DNA from: Caldalkalibacillus uzonensis
Lineage (GTDB): Bacteria; Bacillota; Bacilli; Caldalkalibacillales; Caldalkalibacillaceae
Direction of reading: 5' to 3'
DNA: 64,000 nucleotides
Assembly (NCBI RefSeq): GCF_030814135.1
Contig: NZ_JAUSUQ010000015.1
Location: 1 to 64,000, forward strand
The notes under the pieces are model-generated. The model made no database searches, was not told the origin of the DNA, and worked only from the letters and a program-made list of their open reading frames with translations. A program made the position numbers and the translations under genes. Below, in pieces: positions 33,730-42,841 of this stretch. Position 1 is the first letter of the stretch, and every line of letters begins with the position of its first letter.

Positions 33730-34034
33730 GGTGCTTCCCCTTTTCCTGTTTGTTGTGCCTCATACAGCTGGTCATAGCGCTCAGCTGAAGTAAAATCCAG
33801 TTCGGTCAATCCGCCAGCATGCCAGCTGGTTAAGCGCAGAGTGACCAGTTTGTACTCAATATGGATCATGGGATGGTGATTGAGTGATTCAGCTACCTGA
33901 GCTATCTGATTGACAAACTCAATGGCATCCATAAATTCTTGAAAGCGGTATTTGCGCTCAATCCACTTGCCGTCCCTCTTCCACGTTTTAAGCTGAGCAA
34001 GATGCTCGGTGATGGCTTGTTCTTCCAAACGCAT
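33726..34034 (-). CDS. phhB: 4a-hydroxytetrahydrobiopterin dehydratase (pterin carbinolamine dehydratase)
   Basis: Recycles 4a-hydroxy-tetrahydropterin made by aromatic amino acid hydroxylases. The 102 residues show the family's ESLNHHPMIHIEYK and WHAGGLTELD blocks, where the first His pair is catalytic. The more common TH-D-x-G-G-L-T block reads TSWHAGGLT here, a mild variant. The ATG follows AAGGAGG. No hydroxylase gene is present in the window. Coupled to the peroxidase gene downstream. Confidence 0.9.
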   Translation of the reverse strand: MRLEEQAITEHLAQLKTWKRDGKWIERKYRFQEFMDAIEFVNQIAQVAESLNHHPMIHIEYKLVTLRLTSWHAGGLTELDFTSAERYDQLYEAQQTGKGEAP

Positions 34035-34055
34035 GTGATCTCCTCCTTGAAATAT

Positions 34056-35012
34056 TTACAATCCCAATGTCATGGAATTGATTTGCTCAAGCTGCTCTTC
34101 CAGCCAGCTGACGATATCTGCATAAACTTCTTGCCTGTTAAGTTCATTCAACATTTCGTGGCGTCCATCTGGATACAATTTGTATGACACATGCTTCAGC
34201 CCGGCCCGTTTATACATCTGAACAGCGGCCAGGACACCCTTGGCCTGTTTTCCTACCGGGTCTTGATCTCCGGATATAAACAATAGGGGCAGGTTCTTAG
34301 GTATTTGTGCAACCTGTCCCTGATCATGGATCAGTTGCAAACCATGAAACAAATCATAGAAAAAGCCCGCTGTACATATTCCTCCGCACAAGGGATCCTT
34401 GATGTATTGATCCACCTCCTGCTCATCCCTTGTTAACCAGTCAAATGCTGTTCTGTTTGGTTTAAAACCTTTGTTAAAGCTGCCAAACGTCAGTTTGTCT
34501 AACAGCGGGCTGGGTATTTTTCTTCCTTTCTTCCTGATCTCATACTGGGTAACAAGTTTTCCCAGCTTGCCCAACAGACCAGGGTCTCCCCCTGTTCCAG
34601 ATAAAATCACCCCTTGGATGTGGTCACCGTGCAACTGGATATATCTCCTGGCCAAAAAGGAACCCATGCTGTGCTCAAACAAAAATACAGGAACACCTGG
34701 ATGTTCTGTTTTAATCATGTTGGTCAGTTGCAGCATATCACTGACCACTTTATCAAAGCCATCCTCATCTGCAAAATAGCCAGCTATGCCCATTTTTTGA
34801 CCTGTTAAACCATGTCCCCGGTGATCATTACCATATACGGCAAACTGATGTTTGACCAAATGCCTGGCAAACTGGTCGTAACGCTGAATATGTTCGGCCA
34901 TGCCATGGGCAATTTGGACAACCGCTTTGGGTTTCACCTGATCATGCACCCATCTTCTGGCAACAATCTGCACACCATCCTGTGCTGTAAATGTAAAGGT
35001 AATGGCAGACAT
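34056..35012 (-). CDS. Alpha/beta hydrolase, monoacylglycerol-lipase type
   Basis: Cytosolic serine hydrolase of the lysophospholipase/monoacylglycerol lipase group. The 318 residues include an oxyanion region QIAHGMAEHIQRYDQFA, GNDHRGHGLT and the nucleophile elbow FEHSMGS near residue 115. A late D (SGDQDPVG) and H (YPDGRHEMLNE) complete the triad. The elbow begins with Glu rather than the almost invariant Gly of GHSMG, an unusual exchange next to the nucleophile. It is separated by 21 bp from phhB and probably in the same transcript. Confidence 0.9.
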   Translation of the reverse strand: MSAITFTFTAQDGVQIVARRWVHDQVKPKAVVQIAHGMAEHIQRYDQFARHLVKHQFAVYGNDHRGHGLTGQKMGIAGYFADEDGFDKVVSDMLQLTNMIKTEHPGVPVFLFEHSMGSFLARRYIQLHGDHIQGVILSGTGGDPGLLGKLGKLVTQYEIRKKGRKIPSPLLDKLTFGSFNKGFKPNRTAFDWLTRDEQEVDQYIKDPLCGGICTAGFFYDLFHGLQLIHDQGQVAQIPKNLPLLFISGDQDPVGKQAKGVLAAVQMYKRAGLKHVSYKLYPDGRHEMLNELNRQEVYADIVSWLEEQLEQINSMTLGL

Positions 35013-35094
35013 TTGCTAAGCCCTAGCTCCCTTCTTAGGAAACAATACCACCCTTGTCTGTGGACATATTCAACAATAGTGAGTCTATAAATAA

Positions 35095-36762
35095 TTACTC
35101 TAGAATCAAGATAGGTTCCAATTCCGCTTCAAAGATTCGAGGCCATGGTAGCTTCACGTGGACATCTTCTAATTTTGAAATTGTTGCGTAAAAATCTTTA
35201 TTTCCTCTTGAACCAATATAGACTTCCTTACCTGCGAAGTGCTCAAAATAATTTTCCGTTTCTGATTTTAATTGTTCTTGTACAAAACCATTAACTTCAT
35301 CATAATGGTCTCCCAAGTCCCACTCGCTTCCACCAATAGACTGAATAAAGTTTCTTGCTCTGGGATGGACAACATTTTTGTAACCGTCATCTTTGGCAAA
35401 GCGGTGGAGTAAAAATTCATAATGGGCTTTAGCAGCATGCAAATATTGAGGAACGCCCATCCCTGACGTTTGTTCTAAGAATGTATAGCGTGAAGCAGCA
35501 TGACCAATGGTAATCCCCAAAGTATTGCCGGCTGTGTTCCACCCACTGTAGGCAAGCAGCTTGGTTACATCGATTTGCTCCAGAAGCATTTCAACAAAGA
35601 CGGCTTCAGAACGGTTCACCTCAATCACATCTCCAATGGCCACCTGCTTATTTAAATCAATTAATTCTTTTATTCGATTAACTAGTTTATTAATATCTTC
35701 TGGTCTGTTGTCAGAAGGTGTGTTTAGTAATAAATAAATATCTGCATCCTCTTGGTTCTCTACAATAGTTCCGCCTGCGGCAAGAATGTGTTTTTCAACA
35801 TTATAGTCAAAAGTGGTGTCTTCAAAGGGAGCAATCCATTCTGATCCATGAATCCCTGCATACTCAACATAAAAAGCAGGCGACTGTTTCAATAATTGAT
35901 TAACAAACCTTGCAACCAGAACGGCATCGATCTCATCAGCGCCAGGGAATACAAATGCCCGATCCTGTACTTGAAGCTGTTCTATTTTATTAACCAAGAC
36001 CTCCCTTTCCGCTCGATGAAGTCCGTATTCAGCAGCATCATCCTGAGCAAGAATCAGAAAATCTATTATCCCTTCATCCACCCAATCCACCAATAGTTGA
36101 TTTATTTGATGATTTCTTGCTCTGGCATTTAAATAATCTTCCAAGACATGAGGCGGTATCGTGCGCTGCAATTCCTCCAATCTCTCTCTTCCTTCTTCCA
36201 TGCCAAGATTCACTACTTTATCATATAGGATGGCCCATTCTCTAACTTCATTGTAATATTCAAGATACTCATCGCTAATGGCGGTGACCGCTAACCGTTG
36301 GATCGTATCATAAACATAAATCGGTTTGTCCGGATATTTCTCTCTAATGTTTTTAATGATCTGTACATTTTCAACTGCTTTTTCATAAGATTGGATCCCT
36401 GTTCTTGACGCAATTAAACCTCCGTACGCCAACATGCTGACTGAAATTACAAAAGCATCTGCATGATCCCCTTGTTCCAGCAACCATTCACCTATGGCTT
36501 CTCCATCCCCCGGGGATGTAAAATAACCCAATTTTTCCCTTGGAGGAATCAAGACATCAATCCCTGCCGCTTTACCGATGTGTTGGGGGAAATAAATATT
36601 AGCGGGGCGGTCATCGAGTGGAACAAGTAAAATTGTCGCTAAAGGTTTAACTTTACCTTGTTTTCCTAAAGCATGAACATCGCTCATTGGCAAGCTGAAA
36701 AATGCTGTCGTACAGAGAGAAAACACCATCATGAGACATATTAACTTTTTAACTTTCTTCAT
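35095..36762 (-). CDS. DUF4127 family secreted protein
   Basis: 555 residues beginning with a signal peptide (basic MKKVKK, then a hydrophobic stretch, with cleavage likely around 26-32). The conserved start of the mature domain, ILLVPLDDRPANIYFP, and SVSMLAYGGLIASR are hallmarks of DUF4127, a Firmicutes family without known activity. It is the last gene of the sugar-type ABC locus, 60 bp behind the FAD oxidoreductase gene. Location outside the membrane and linkage to an importer suggest a role in releasing or modifying an extracellular glycan, but this is inference. Confidence 0.8.
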   Translation of the reverse strand: MKKVKKLICLMMVFSLCTTAFFSLPMSDVHALGKQGKVKPLATILLVPLDDRPANIYFPQHIGKAAGIDVLIPPREKLGYFTSPGDGEAIGEWLLEQGDHADAFVISVSMLAYGGLIASRTGIQSYEKAVENVQIIKNIREKYPDKPIYVYDTIQRLAVTAISDEYLEYYNEVREWAILYDKVVNLGMEEGRERLEELQRTIPPHVLEDYLNARARNHQINQLLVDWVDEGIIDFLILAQDDAAEYGLHRAEREVLVNKIEQLQVQDRAFVFPGADEIDAVLVARFVNQLLKQSPAFYVEYAGIHGSEWIAPFEDTTFDYNVEKHILAAGGTIVENQEDADIYLLLNTPSDNRPEDINKLVNRIKELIDLNKQVAIGDVIEVNRSEAVFVEMLLEQIDVTKLLAYSGWNTAGNTLGITIGHAASRYTFLEQTSGMGVPQYLHAAKAHYEFLLHRFAKDDGYKNVVHPRARNFIQSIGGSEWDLGDHYDEVNGFVQEQLKSETENYFEHFAGKEVYIGSRGNKDFYATISKLEDVHVKLPWPRIFEAELEPILILE

Positions 36763-36822
36763 CGTATCCCTCCATTTATATTGGTGATGATTTAAAAGCT
36801 TGCCCGGTTACTGCCGGGCAGC

Positions 36823-38160
36823 TTATAAAACCACATTGTCTTTTCGCAATTGATCCTGCAACACATTGATGTTTACTTCCCCCGGGCTTATCCCCTCTCT
36901 GATGGCCAGCGCTGCTGCTGTTCCTGCAGCCTGTCCAGTCGCCATTGCGCTTGGTGTTAAGCGCGTCGTAGCAAACGCTTCATGAGTGGTTGATATGCAA
37001 CGTCCTGCTGCCAAGAGGTTACTTATTTTTTGTGGAACTAAACAGCGGTAAGGGATATCAAATGTACCGTCGCCGGAAACAAAGGCAACTTGTAATCCCT
37101 TCTTTGTTGGGTCGTGAATGTCAATGGGGTAACCGCTTTTAGCAATAACATCATCAAATTTGCGTGCATGGACCACATCGTCTTTTGTTAACGTGTATTG
37201 CCCGATAATTCTTCTCGTCTCACGAATGCCGATTTGAGTCCCAACGTTTGAAATGGATGCCTGCTCGAAACCGGGAATATGCTTTTGAAGAAATTCGGCA
37301 ATCATCAAAACTTGTTTTCGTCCCTCATATTCTCCGAGTGTGAGGTCCTCTGTTTTTGTCCCATCATAGCCTTGCACACGGGACATATTTACTAACACTT
37401 CGTCCTTTTCCGGTCCTATGAAAAACAGAACTTGATCACGATTTATGGGAAGGTTGGCTGCTTCCCACTGGGGGTAAAATCCTTGCACCGCTGTCAAGGG
37501 TAACTCATCCAACCGATCAACAAGAGTTTTCTCATAAAAATGTTCCGGATGAGCTTTGATATACGCTTTAATCTTTTCTGTATCAACACTCCGCATTCTA
37601 AATTTCATGGTCAGCGGCTGGGTCCTGTTATCCGACTCTCTCCCTTTTACCGTAGGCGCTCCTGCCAAATAGGCCACATCCGCATCACCTGAGGAATCGA
37701 TAAACACCTTGGCCGTAAGTTTCCTTCGTCCCGATTTTCCAGTAACTGAAACAGATTGAATCCGGTCTCCATCCGTCTCCACCTCGTCAACATAGCTGTG
37801 CAACAGGACATCTACATTTGCTTCTCGCAGCATTTCAAAGGCCAGCACTTTATATATTTCCGGATGGTAAGGCGTCACGGAATAAACAAAACCGATGGTA
37901 TCTCTTAAATGACCGGGTGATCCACCGTGTTCCATCAATCTTTCGACAATTTCCTGTGCAATCCCCTTAATGACTTGATCACCTTGACTGTTATGAAACG
38001 TCATCCACGGGTAAACCAATGCGGCCGTTGACATTCCACCCAGAAAACCGTAACGTTCAATGATAAGCGTCTTCATTTGCTGTCTGCCAGCGGCAATCGC
38101 CGCATTGATTCCTGCAGGGCCTCCTCCAATCACAATGACATCATACATCGTGGTCAACAT
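36823..38160 (-). CDS. FAD-dependent oxidoreductase (PF12831-type)
   Basis: Flavoprotein of about 445 residues. The N-terminal dinucleotide fold YDVIVIGGGPAGINAA is followed by GFLGGMSTAALVYPW; a KVFIDSSGDADVAYLAG block and a C-terminal RCISTTHEAFATTRL segment complete the family pattern. I prefer ATG 38160, behind AAAAGGAG, over the upstream frame extension. Its electron acceptor and substrate are unknown. Such enzymes often lie beside sugar ABC importers, which suggests oxidation of an imported or released sugar derivative. Not secreted by sequence, whereas its neighbour DUF4127 is. Confidence 0.85.
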   Translation of the reverse strand: MLTTMYDVIVIGGGPAGINAAIAAGRQQMKTLIIERYGFLGGMSTAALVYPWMTFHNSQGDQVIKGIAQEIVERLMEHGGSPGHLRDTIGFVYSVTPYHPEIYKVLAFEMLREANVDVLLHSYVDEVETDGDRIQSVSVTGKSGRRKLTAKVFIDSSGDADVAYLAGAPTVKGRESDNRTQPLTMKFRMRSVDTEKIKAYIKAHPEHFYEKTLVDRLDELPLTAVQGFYPQWEAANLPINRDQVLFFIGPEKDEVLVNMSRVQGYDGTKTEDLTLGEYEGRKQVLMIAEFLQKHIPGFEQASISNVGTQIGIRETRRIIGQYTLTKDDVVHARKFDDVIAKSGYPIDIHDPTKKGLQVAFVSGDGTFDIPYRCLVPQKISNLLAAGRCISTTHEAFATTRLTPSAMATGQAAGTAAALAIREGISPGEVNINVLQDQLRKDNVVL

Positions 38161-38185
38161 TACCACTCCTTTTATCAATGACTTG

Positions 38186-39007
38186 TTATTCTTTCACACT
38201 TCCCAAGGTCATGCCTTCAATGAACTTTTTCTGTGCAAAGAAGAAAATGATCAACAACGGAATGGTTGCTAAAGTGGTTGCTCCCATCAAATGGTGCCAA
38301 GCTGTCCCTGTTTCATCTGTAAACAAGGAAAGACCAACAGGCAGTGTCATAAGCTCCCTTGAGTTAATAAAAATGAGCGGGTTCAAAAACTCATCCCAAT
38401 TCTGTAAGAAGGTAAAGATCGTCAGTGTGGAAATTGCAGGAACTGCTAAAGGCAACATGAGCCGCCAATAGACTTTCCAGCGTGAACACCCATCAATTTT
38501 GGCAGCTTCTTCTAATTCTTTAGGAATCGTTAAAAAGAACTGGCGCATGAGAAACACACCAAAAGCCCCCGGTGCTCCAAAAATGGGAAGTAAAATTAAC
38601 GGGATGTGTGTGTTGATCCATCCTAGTTCCCTCATGAATAAAAAGAGGGGGATAATGGTCACCTCTGGTGGAATCATCATCATACTTAACAATAAAAGAA
38701 AGGCAAAATCACGGCCAAAAAAATTTAATCTTGCAAAAGCATAACCTGCCATTGAAGAGAAAATAATGGTTCCCACTGTGACGACAATGCCAATATAAAT
38801 ACTGTTTAAGTACTGCCTTAAAAAAACGGTATTGGCCAAAACTTCCACGTAGTTTTCCCACCGGATGGGCCAGGGAAAAAACTGGGTAAAAACACGGGCT
38901 GGTTCTTTTAAAGATGTCAGCATCATCCAAATCAGCGGTATGATCATCAGCAGAGAGATGATAGATAAGATAATATATTTTATGACATGTGAGCCTTTAA
39001 TTCTCAT
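38186..39007 (-). CDS. Carbohydrate ABC transporter permease (MalG type)
   Basis: Inner-membrane subunit of a CUT1-type sugar importer. 273 residues from ATG 39007 (RBS GAAAGAGGTGGG), six spans, with the EAA loop ELEEAAKIDGCSRWKVYWRLMLPLAVPA facing the ATPase (split here as EEAAKIDGCSRW and YWRLMLPLAVPA). A longer open frame upstream is only the reverse-frame tail of the previous gene. It overlaps the partner permease by 11 bp. No ATPase gene is nearby; CUT1 systems in Bacillaceae commonly share MsmX, encoded elsewhere. Confidence 0.92.
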   Translation of the reverse strand: MRIKGSHVIKYIILSIISLLMIIPLIWMMLTSLKEPARVFTQFFPWPIRWENYVEVLANTVFLRQYLNSIYIGIVVTVGTIIFSSMAGYAFARLNFFGRDFAFLLLLSMMMIPPEVTIIPLFLFMRELGWINTHIPLILLPIFGAPGAFGVFLMRQFFLTIPKELEEAAKIDGCSRWKVYWRLMLPLAVPAISTLTIFTFLQNWDEFLNPLIFINSRELMTLPVGLSLFTDETGTAWHHLMGATTLATIPLLIIFFFAQKKFIEGMTLGSVKE

Positions 39008-39950
39008 GGAATACCCACCTCTTTCTGAGCTGCCATAAAATGAGTGTAAACACGAGCAAAATGAAGAACAAAACGAAAGCCAGTGCTGCGGCATAGCCCA
39101 TCTCAAAGTGCCGAAATGCTTTTTCCCAAATATAGTAAACCAGCACCTTTGTGCTTGTCCCCGGGCCACCGCGTGTCATGACATATATCTGAGCAAAAAT
39201 TTTCATGGCTCCAATGGTAGTAATAATCATCGTCATGAACACCGTAGGCATAATCATTGGAAACGTAATATGCCAAAACGTTCTCCACCGTTTTGCTCCG
39301 TCCAAAGCTGCAGCCTCATATAATGAATGAGGCACCTGCTGCAAGGCAGTTAAAAATAAAATCATATTAAGGCCCACATTTTTTAGGACACTGACAATGA
39401 TGACAGATGGCATGGCCAGACGATTGTCCAACAGCCAGGCAGGACCCTGTATACCAAAGAGTCCCAATAATTGGTTGATAAAACCTGATTCAGGAGCTAA
39501 CATATACTTCCAAATAATAGCCCACACGACAAGGGACGTTACTACAGGAACAAATATAGCTGTCCGGAACAAACCGATCCCTGCCATTTTTTCCTTTAAC
39601 AGCAAAGCCAGCCCAAGGGCAAGCATCAGATTCAACGGCACAAGTCCTGCCGTAAATATAAACGTGTTTTTCAATACAATCCTGAACTCTTGATCATTGA
39701 TTATATTTTGATAATTGTTCAAACCGATGAAACGGGCATCTCCTAAGAGGGGCCATTCAAGGAAACTCATGTAAAACGCATAAATTAAGGGTCCCAGCAT
39801 AAAAATGAGAAAGCCAATAAACATCGGTGATATAAACAGCCATCCCGTCAGGTTTTCATTACCGGAGAAAGCCTTCTTGCGCTGTTTAAACTTAACCATC
39901 CCGTGTGGCTCAGGCCCTGTTAACCGAGGGTTATTTGCCGCTTGTTTCAC
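38997..39950 (-). CDS. Carbohydrate ABC transporter permease (MalF/UgpA type)
   Basis: First membrane subunit of the same CUT1 importer. 317 residues, cytoplasmic N-terminus of about 35, then six spans. The EAA loop reads SLYEAAALDGAKRWRTFWHI with the family's G-A-x-x-W-x-x-F-x-x-I. The ATG is behind a GGAGGACATG-type region 27 bp after the stop of the TIM-barrel gene. Overlap with the second permease shows translational coupling. Confidence 0.92.
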   Translation of the reverse strand: MKQAANNPRLTGPEPHGMVKFKQRKKAFSGNENLTGWLFISPMFIGFLIFMLGPLIYAFYMSFLEWPLLGDARFIGLNNYQNIINDQEFRIVLKNTFIFTAGLVPLNLMLALGLALLLKEKMAGIGLFRTAIFVPVVTSLVVWAIIWKYMLAPESGFINQLLGLFGIQGPAWLLDNRLAMPSVIIVSVLKNVGLNMILFLTALQQVPHSLYEAAALDGAKRWRTFWHITFPMIMPTVFMTMIITTIGAMKIFAQIYVMTRGGPGTSTKVLVYYIWEKAFRHFEMGYAAALAFVLFFILLVFTLILWQLRKRWVFHEN

Positions 39951-39977
39951 CTACATGTCCTCCTGTCCCTATATCTC

Positions 39978-40673
39978 TTATGTTGAGAGTTTGTCTACCT
40001 CATTGCGAAAGTCGCTGACAGCCTTCTTTAAAGTTTCGACGTGATCACCCGTAACAACTGCACCAAGCATGATAGCTTTGACTCCCGCTTCTCTCAAAGG
40101 CCGCACATCCTCGGGAACAAGACTGCGCTGAGACGGTACGATCGTTGGGATGTTAACCTGTTGCACGATGGCACTGTATAACAATACATCTTCAAAATGC
40201 AGGCGGCTTCCATACTCTTCCTTGGGTACCGTAGAGATTTCCAATGCATCCAAATTAAACTTAGACAAACCCTGAAGGATAACCGGATCATAACCATGAG
40301 CAATGGCAAAAGTGCGCGCCATTCCCTCGGCATTGACCAGTGAGGCTGGAAGATGAAAACCGTATAAAGAATAATAGTCAAATCCCCATTCGACCGCACG
40401 GTTAAATTCTTCTCGATTGATCTTCGATAAGCTGTCTCCCAGAACGATGCCCATCAAACCGTTAAATTCTTTTCTTACCTGAACAAACACATCATGATAG
40501 TGATCCAGCCCTTGAAAATGATTACCTGAGGCCCGATGGTTCACGTTAATATGAAACTTGATACCATCAGCGCCTGCATCTATTGCCGCTCTGGCAAGTT
40601 CCAAGTCATTATCCGGCAAACTCACGATCAAAGACATGGGTTTGGATTGAATCATTTGTTGAAATTTATTCAT
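39978..40673 (-). CDS. TIM-barrel protein of unknown function
   Basis: 231 residues from ATG 40673 behind AGGAGGATC. The pattern of alternating strands and helices with short acidic or glycine turns (IVSLPDNDLELARAAIDAGADGIKFH, split as LARAAIDAGADGIKFH; WGFDYYSLYG; GVKAIMLGAVVTG near the C-terminus) indicates a phosphate-binding-type (beta/alpha)8 barrel. I do not recognise a defined family. The last motif is like the phosphate loop of NanE and related epimerases. It lies between binding protein and permease genes, which suggests early metabolism of the imported sugar. Confidence 0.65.
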   Translation of the reverse strand: MNKFQQMIQSKPMSLIVSLPDNDLELARAAIDAGADGIKFHINVNHRASGNHFQGLDHYHDVFVQVRKEFNGLMGIVLGDSLSKINREEFNRAVEWGFDYYSLYGFHLPASLVNAEGMARTFAIAHGYDPVILQGLSKFNLDALEISTVPKEEYGSRLHFEDVLLYSAIVQQVNIPTIVPSQRSLVPEDVRPLREAGVKAIMLGAVVTGDHVETLKKAVSDFRNEVDKLST

Positions 40674-40692
40674 TTTAGATCCTCCTAGTAAA

Positions 40693-40720
40693 TGGCGATC
40701 CAACCAGAGTTGGATCGCCA
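40693..40720 (-). promoter_or_regulatory. Intercistronic hairpin behind the binding-protein gene
   Basis: A perfect 12-bp stem, TGGCGATCCAAC (40693-40704) with GTTGGATCGCCA (40709-40720), has a 4-nt loop and lies 11 bp behind the binding-protein stop and 20 bp before the next start. No T-run follows. Such hairpins commonly stabilise the upstream message or cut down read-through, giving more binding protein than permease. Confidence 0.65.
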
Positions 40721-40731
40721 CTGTTTTGTTG

Positions 40732-42027
40732 TTATTTTTGAAGAATGGGATTGATTTCGTTTTCCATCTTTTGAAGGATCTCTTCCGGAGTTGCTGATTG
40801 AGAAAACAACTCGTCAAACCCACTCACAATGATACTTTCTATTTGTGTCCAGTCTTTATGCAAGGGATAAATCCGCCCGTTGTCCATTTCGTTTAGCAAC
40901 GCCCGTTCAATCGACTCTCTCGGTGGGTTATTTGGCACATTTACAAATTCGTCAGACTCAAGAACAGACTGCCTCGGAGGCACGAAAAACTGGGACTGAG
41001 CCTGAATCCCTTTTTTACTGGCCAGAAATTTTAGCAGTTCCATTGCTGCTTCGGGATGTTCACTCCCCTCAAAGGCAACTAGACCTGCCTGGCCCAATAA
41101 TGGTGCTGTTCCTTCAGGACCGGACGGGAGGGGTGCAATATCCCATTCAAAATCGTCAATACCGCGAACATTAGCAATGTAACTATACATAAAGGTAAAC
41201 ATCCCCACTCGGCCTGTTTCAAATGGGATATTTTCTCCAGGCGGAACATGTGACTTATCCTCAAACATCATCCGCTGTAACATTTTAAAGGTTTCGATCC
41301 CTTCAGGTGAATTCCATTTAAATTCGGTCATATCTTCATTAAAGATTTCTCCACCTGCTGACCAAGTGTGAGAAAGTACCGTGGCAAAGTTAGTCCAATC
41401 GATCCACAAATTTGCTCCATAGATCCGGTTGGCACCTTCACCAGATGAAATTGCTTTGGCTGTTTCTTCAAATTGTTCCCACGTCCATGTGCCTTCTTCT
41501 GCGTGTTCATTTGGTGTTTTTACACCAGCTTCATCAAAAATCGTTTTATTGAAGTACATGATCATCGGTGGTGTCGAAAAGGGAAAACCGAGTAATTTTC
41601 CATCGTGCTGCCATAATTCAAGTGTTGATGGGTAAAAATCTTCAAAATCAAACTCAGGATCCTCGGTAATTTCGGTCACATCTCTCAAAATACCATTTTC
41701 CACAAATTGTGGGACCATCCGTTCAGCTACCCAGCCAACATCCGGTAACTCTTGTCCTGCAGCCAAAACCGACATTTTTTGTTGGTAATCGGCGTGGGGA
41801 TAACTTTCAATATTCACCTTAATATGCGGATGATCTTCATAGAACTCTTCCAGTAGCTCCTCATACATGGCAACGTGATGTTCATTTCCCCAAACCGAAA
41901 AGGTCAATTCTACCGTTTCTGTGTTATTACTTTGATTCGAATCATCACTTGAGCCCGTATCACTGCTGCATGCAGAGACTGCGAGTATCAATAAAAGGCT
42001 CAAAAAGGCAATTGTTGTCTTTTTCAT
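40732..42027 (-). CDS. Sugar ABC transporter substrate-binding lipoprotein (UgpB-like)
   Basis: Extracellular receptor of the importer. 431 residues from ATG 42027 behind AAGGGGG. The lipoprotein signal MKKTTIAFLSLLLILAVSAC has the lipobox cysteine near 20, followed by an S/N/D-rich linker and a type I solute-binding fold. The segment YPHADYQQKMSVLAAGQELPDV (read as YQQKMSVLAAGQELPDV) is typical of the CUT1 family (COG1653). The sugar is not identifiable. A TGAAAACGCTTAAT sequence lies 37 bp upstream as possible CcpA site. Confidence 0.92.
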   Translation of the reverse strand: MKKTTIAFLSLLLILAVSACSSDTGSSDDSNQSNNTETVELTFSVWGNEHHVAMYEELLEEFYEDHPHIKVNIESYPHADYQQKMSVLAAGQELPDVGWVAERMVPQFVENGILRDVTEITEDPEFDFEDFYPSTLELWQHDGKLLGFPFSTPPMIMYFNKTIFDEAGVKTPNEHAEEGTWTWEQFEETAKAISSGEGANRIYGANLWIDWTNFATVLSHTWSAGGEIFNEDMTEFKWNSPEGIETFKMLQRMMFEDKSHVPPGENIPFETGRVGMFTFMYSYIANVRGIDDFEWDIAPLPSGPEGTAPLLGQAGLVAFEGSEHPEAAMELLKFLASKKGIQAQSQFFVPPRQSVLESDEFVNVPNNPPRESIERALLNEMDNGRIYPLHKDWTQIESIIVSGFDELFSQSATPEEILQKMENEINPILQK

Positions 42028-42063
42028 CAAGATCCCCCTTTCTTGTTTGTTATTTTAGCAGGA

Positions 42064-42077
42064 TGAAAACGCTTAAT
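42064..42077 (-). promoter_or_regulatory. Possible cre (CcpA) site upstream of the binding-protein gene
   Basis: TGAAAACGCTTAAT matches the catabolite-responsive element consensus TGWNANCGNTNWCA at 12 of 14 positions, missing the last two. It lies between the response regulator stop and the binding-protein start, where glucose repression of sugar uptake would act. A single short match, so tentative. Confidence 0.4.
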
Positions 42078-42097
42078 TAATAGCGCGGTCTTCAGAT

Positions 42098-42841
42098 TTA
42101 GTATGATATCTTAATATTTCGATATTTTTTAGGGGACATATTAGTATGTTTTTTAAAAACTGACATAAAATGCTTTGAGCTTTGGTAACCGACCAAATGG
42201 GCTATTTCATATATTTTAAGGTTTGTATTTCTCAACAGTTCTTTCGCTTTCCTGATACGCTGCTCAGTGACATAAGCGGAAAAACTTTTTCCCGTTTCTT
42301 TAGCAAATATTTGGCTTATGTAATTGGGATGTAAATTGACAACCTCGCTAATGGATTGTAAGCTGATCTCATGACTCAAGTTCTCAGCAATAAATTCCTT
42401 GATTTGTTGTATTATTTTTGACTCAGTTCGATTTTCTTCACTGGGATTCAATGTGTTTTGTTTTTTCTCAGATAACTGTTTTTTAATGTCCTGCAGGGCT
42501 TCTGCAAGTTCGACCCGGTTAACCGGCTTGAGCAAATAATGCCTAACACCGTATTTCATCGCTTTTTTGGCATAGTCAAAGTCTCCATACCCGCTAATAA
42601 TTACAATAGGAGCTTGGGGATATATTTGTTTGGCCTGTTTGATAAAATCCAAACCGTTCATCACCGGCATCCGAATATCTGTCATGATGACATCAGGGAT
42701 ATCGCTGTTCATGATCTCTAATGCTCTGCGCCCATGATCGGCTTCCCACGTCACCCGGAACACATCCATCACATGTTCAATCGTTTTCTTTAAACCTTGA
42801 CGGATCAGTTTTTCATCCTCAACCAATAAAACATGATACAT
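42098..42841 (-). CDS. Response regulator, YesN/AraC type
   Basis: Activates sugar transport genes after phosphorylation by the partner kinase. 247 residues from ATG 42841: a receiver domain with VLLVEDE and the phospho-acceptor region PDVIMTDIRMPVMNGL (D about 55), then two AraC-type helix-turn-helix motifs (residues about 150-245; SISEVVNLHPNYISQIF and IYEIAHLVGYQSSKHFMSVF). The start overlaps the kinase stop by one base. Its direct target is probably the binding-protein promoter 70 bp downstream. Confidence 0.93.
   Translation of the reverse strand: MYHVLLVEDEKLIRQGLKKTIEHVMDVFRVTWEADHGRRALEIMNSDIPDVIMTDIRMPVMNGLDFIKQAKQIYPQAPIVIISGYGDFDYAKKAMKYGVRHYLLKPVNRVELAEALQDIKKQLSEKKQNTLNPSEENRTESKIIQQIKEFIAENLSHEISLQSISEVVNLHPNYISQIFAKETGKSFSAYVTEQRIRKAKELLRNTNLKIYEIAHLVGYQSSKHFMSVFKKHTNMSPKKYRNIKISY

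Noticed and set aside
33726-34034. Phenylalanine hydroxylase pathway next to the pterin dehydratase gene
   Set aside because: No hydroxylase or dihydropteridine reductase gene is present in the neighbourhood, so no pathway is claimed.
38997-39169. N-terminal extension of the second sugar permease to 39169
   Set aside because: The extra residues are cysteine/tryptophan-rich out-of-frame translation of the first permease; ATG 39007 with a ribosome site gives the normal N-terminus.
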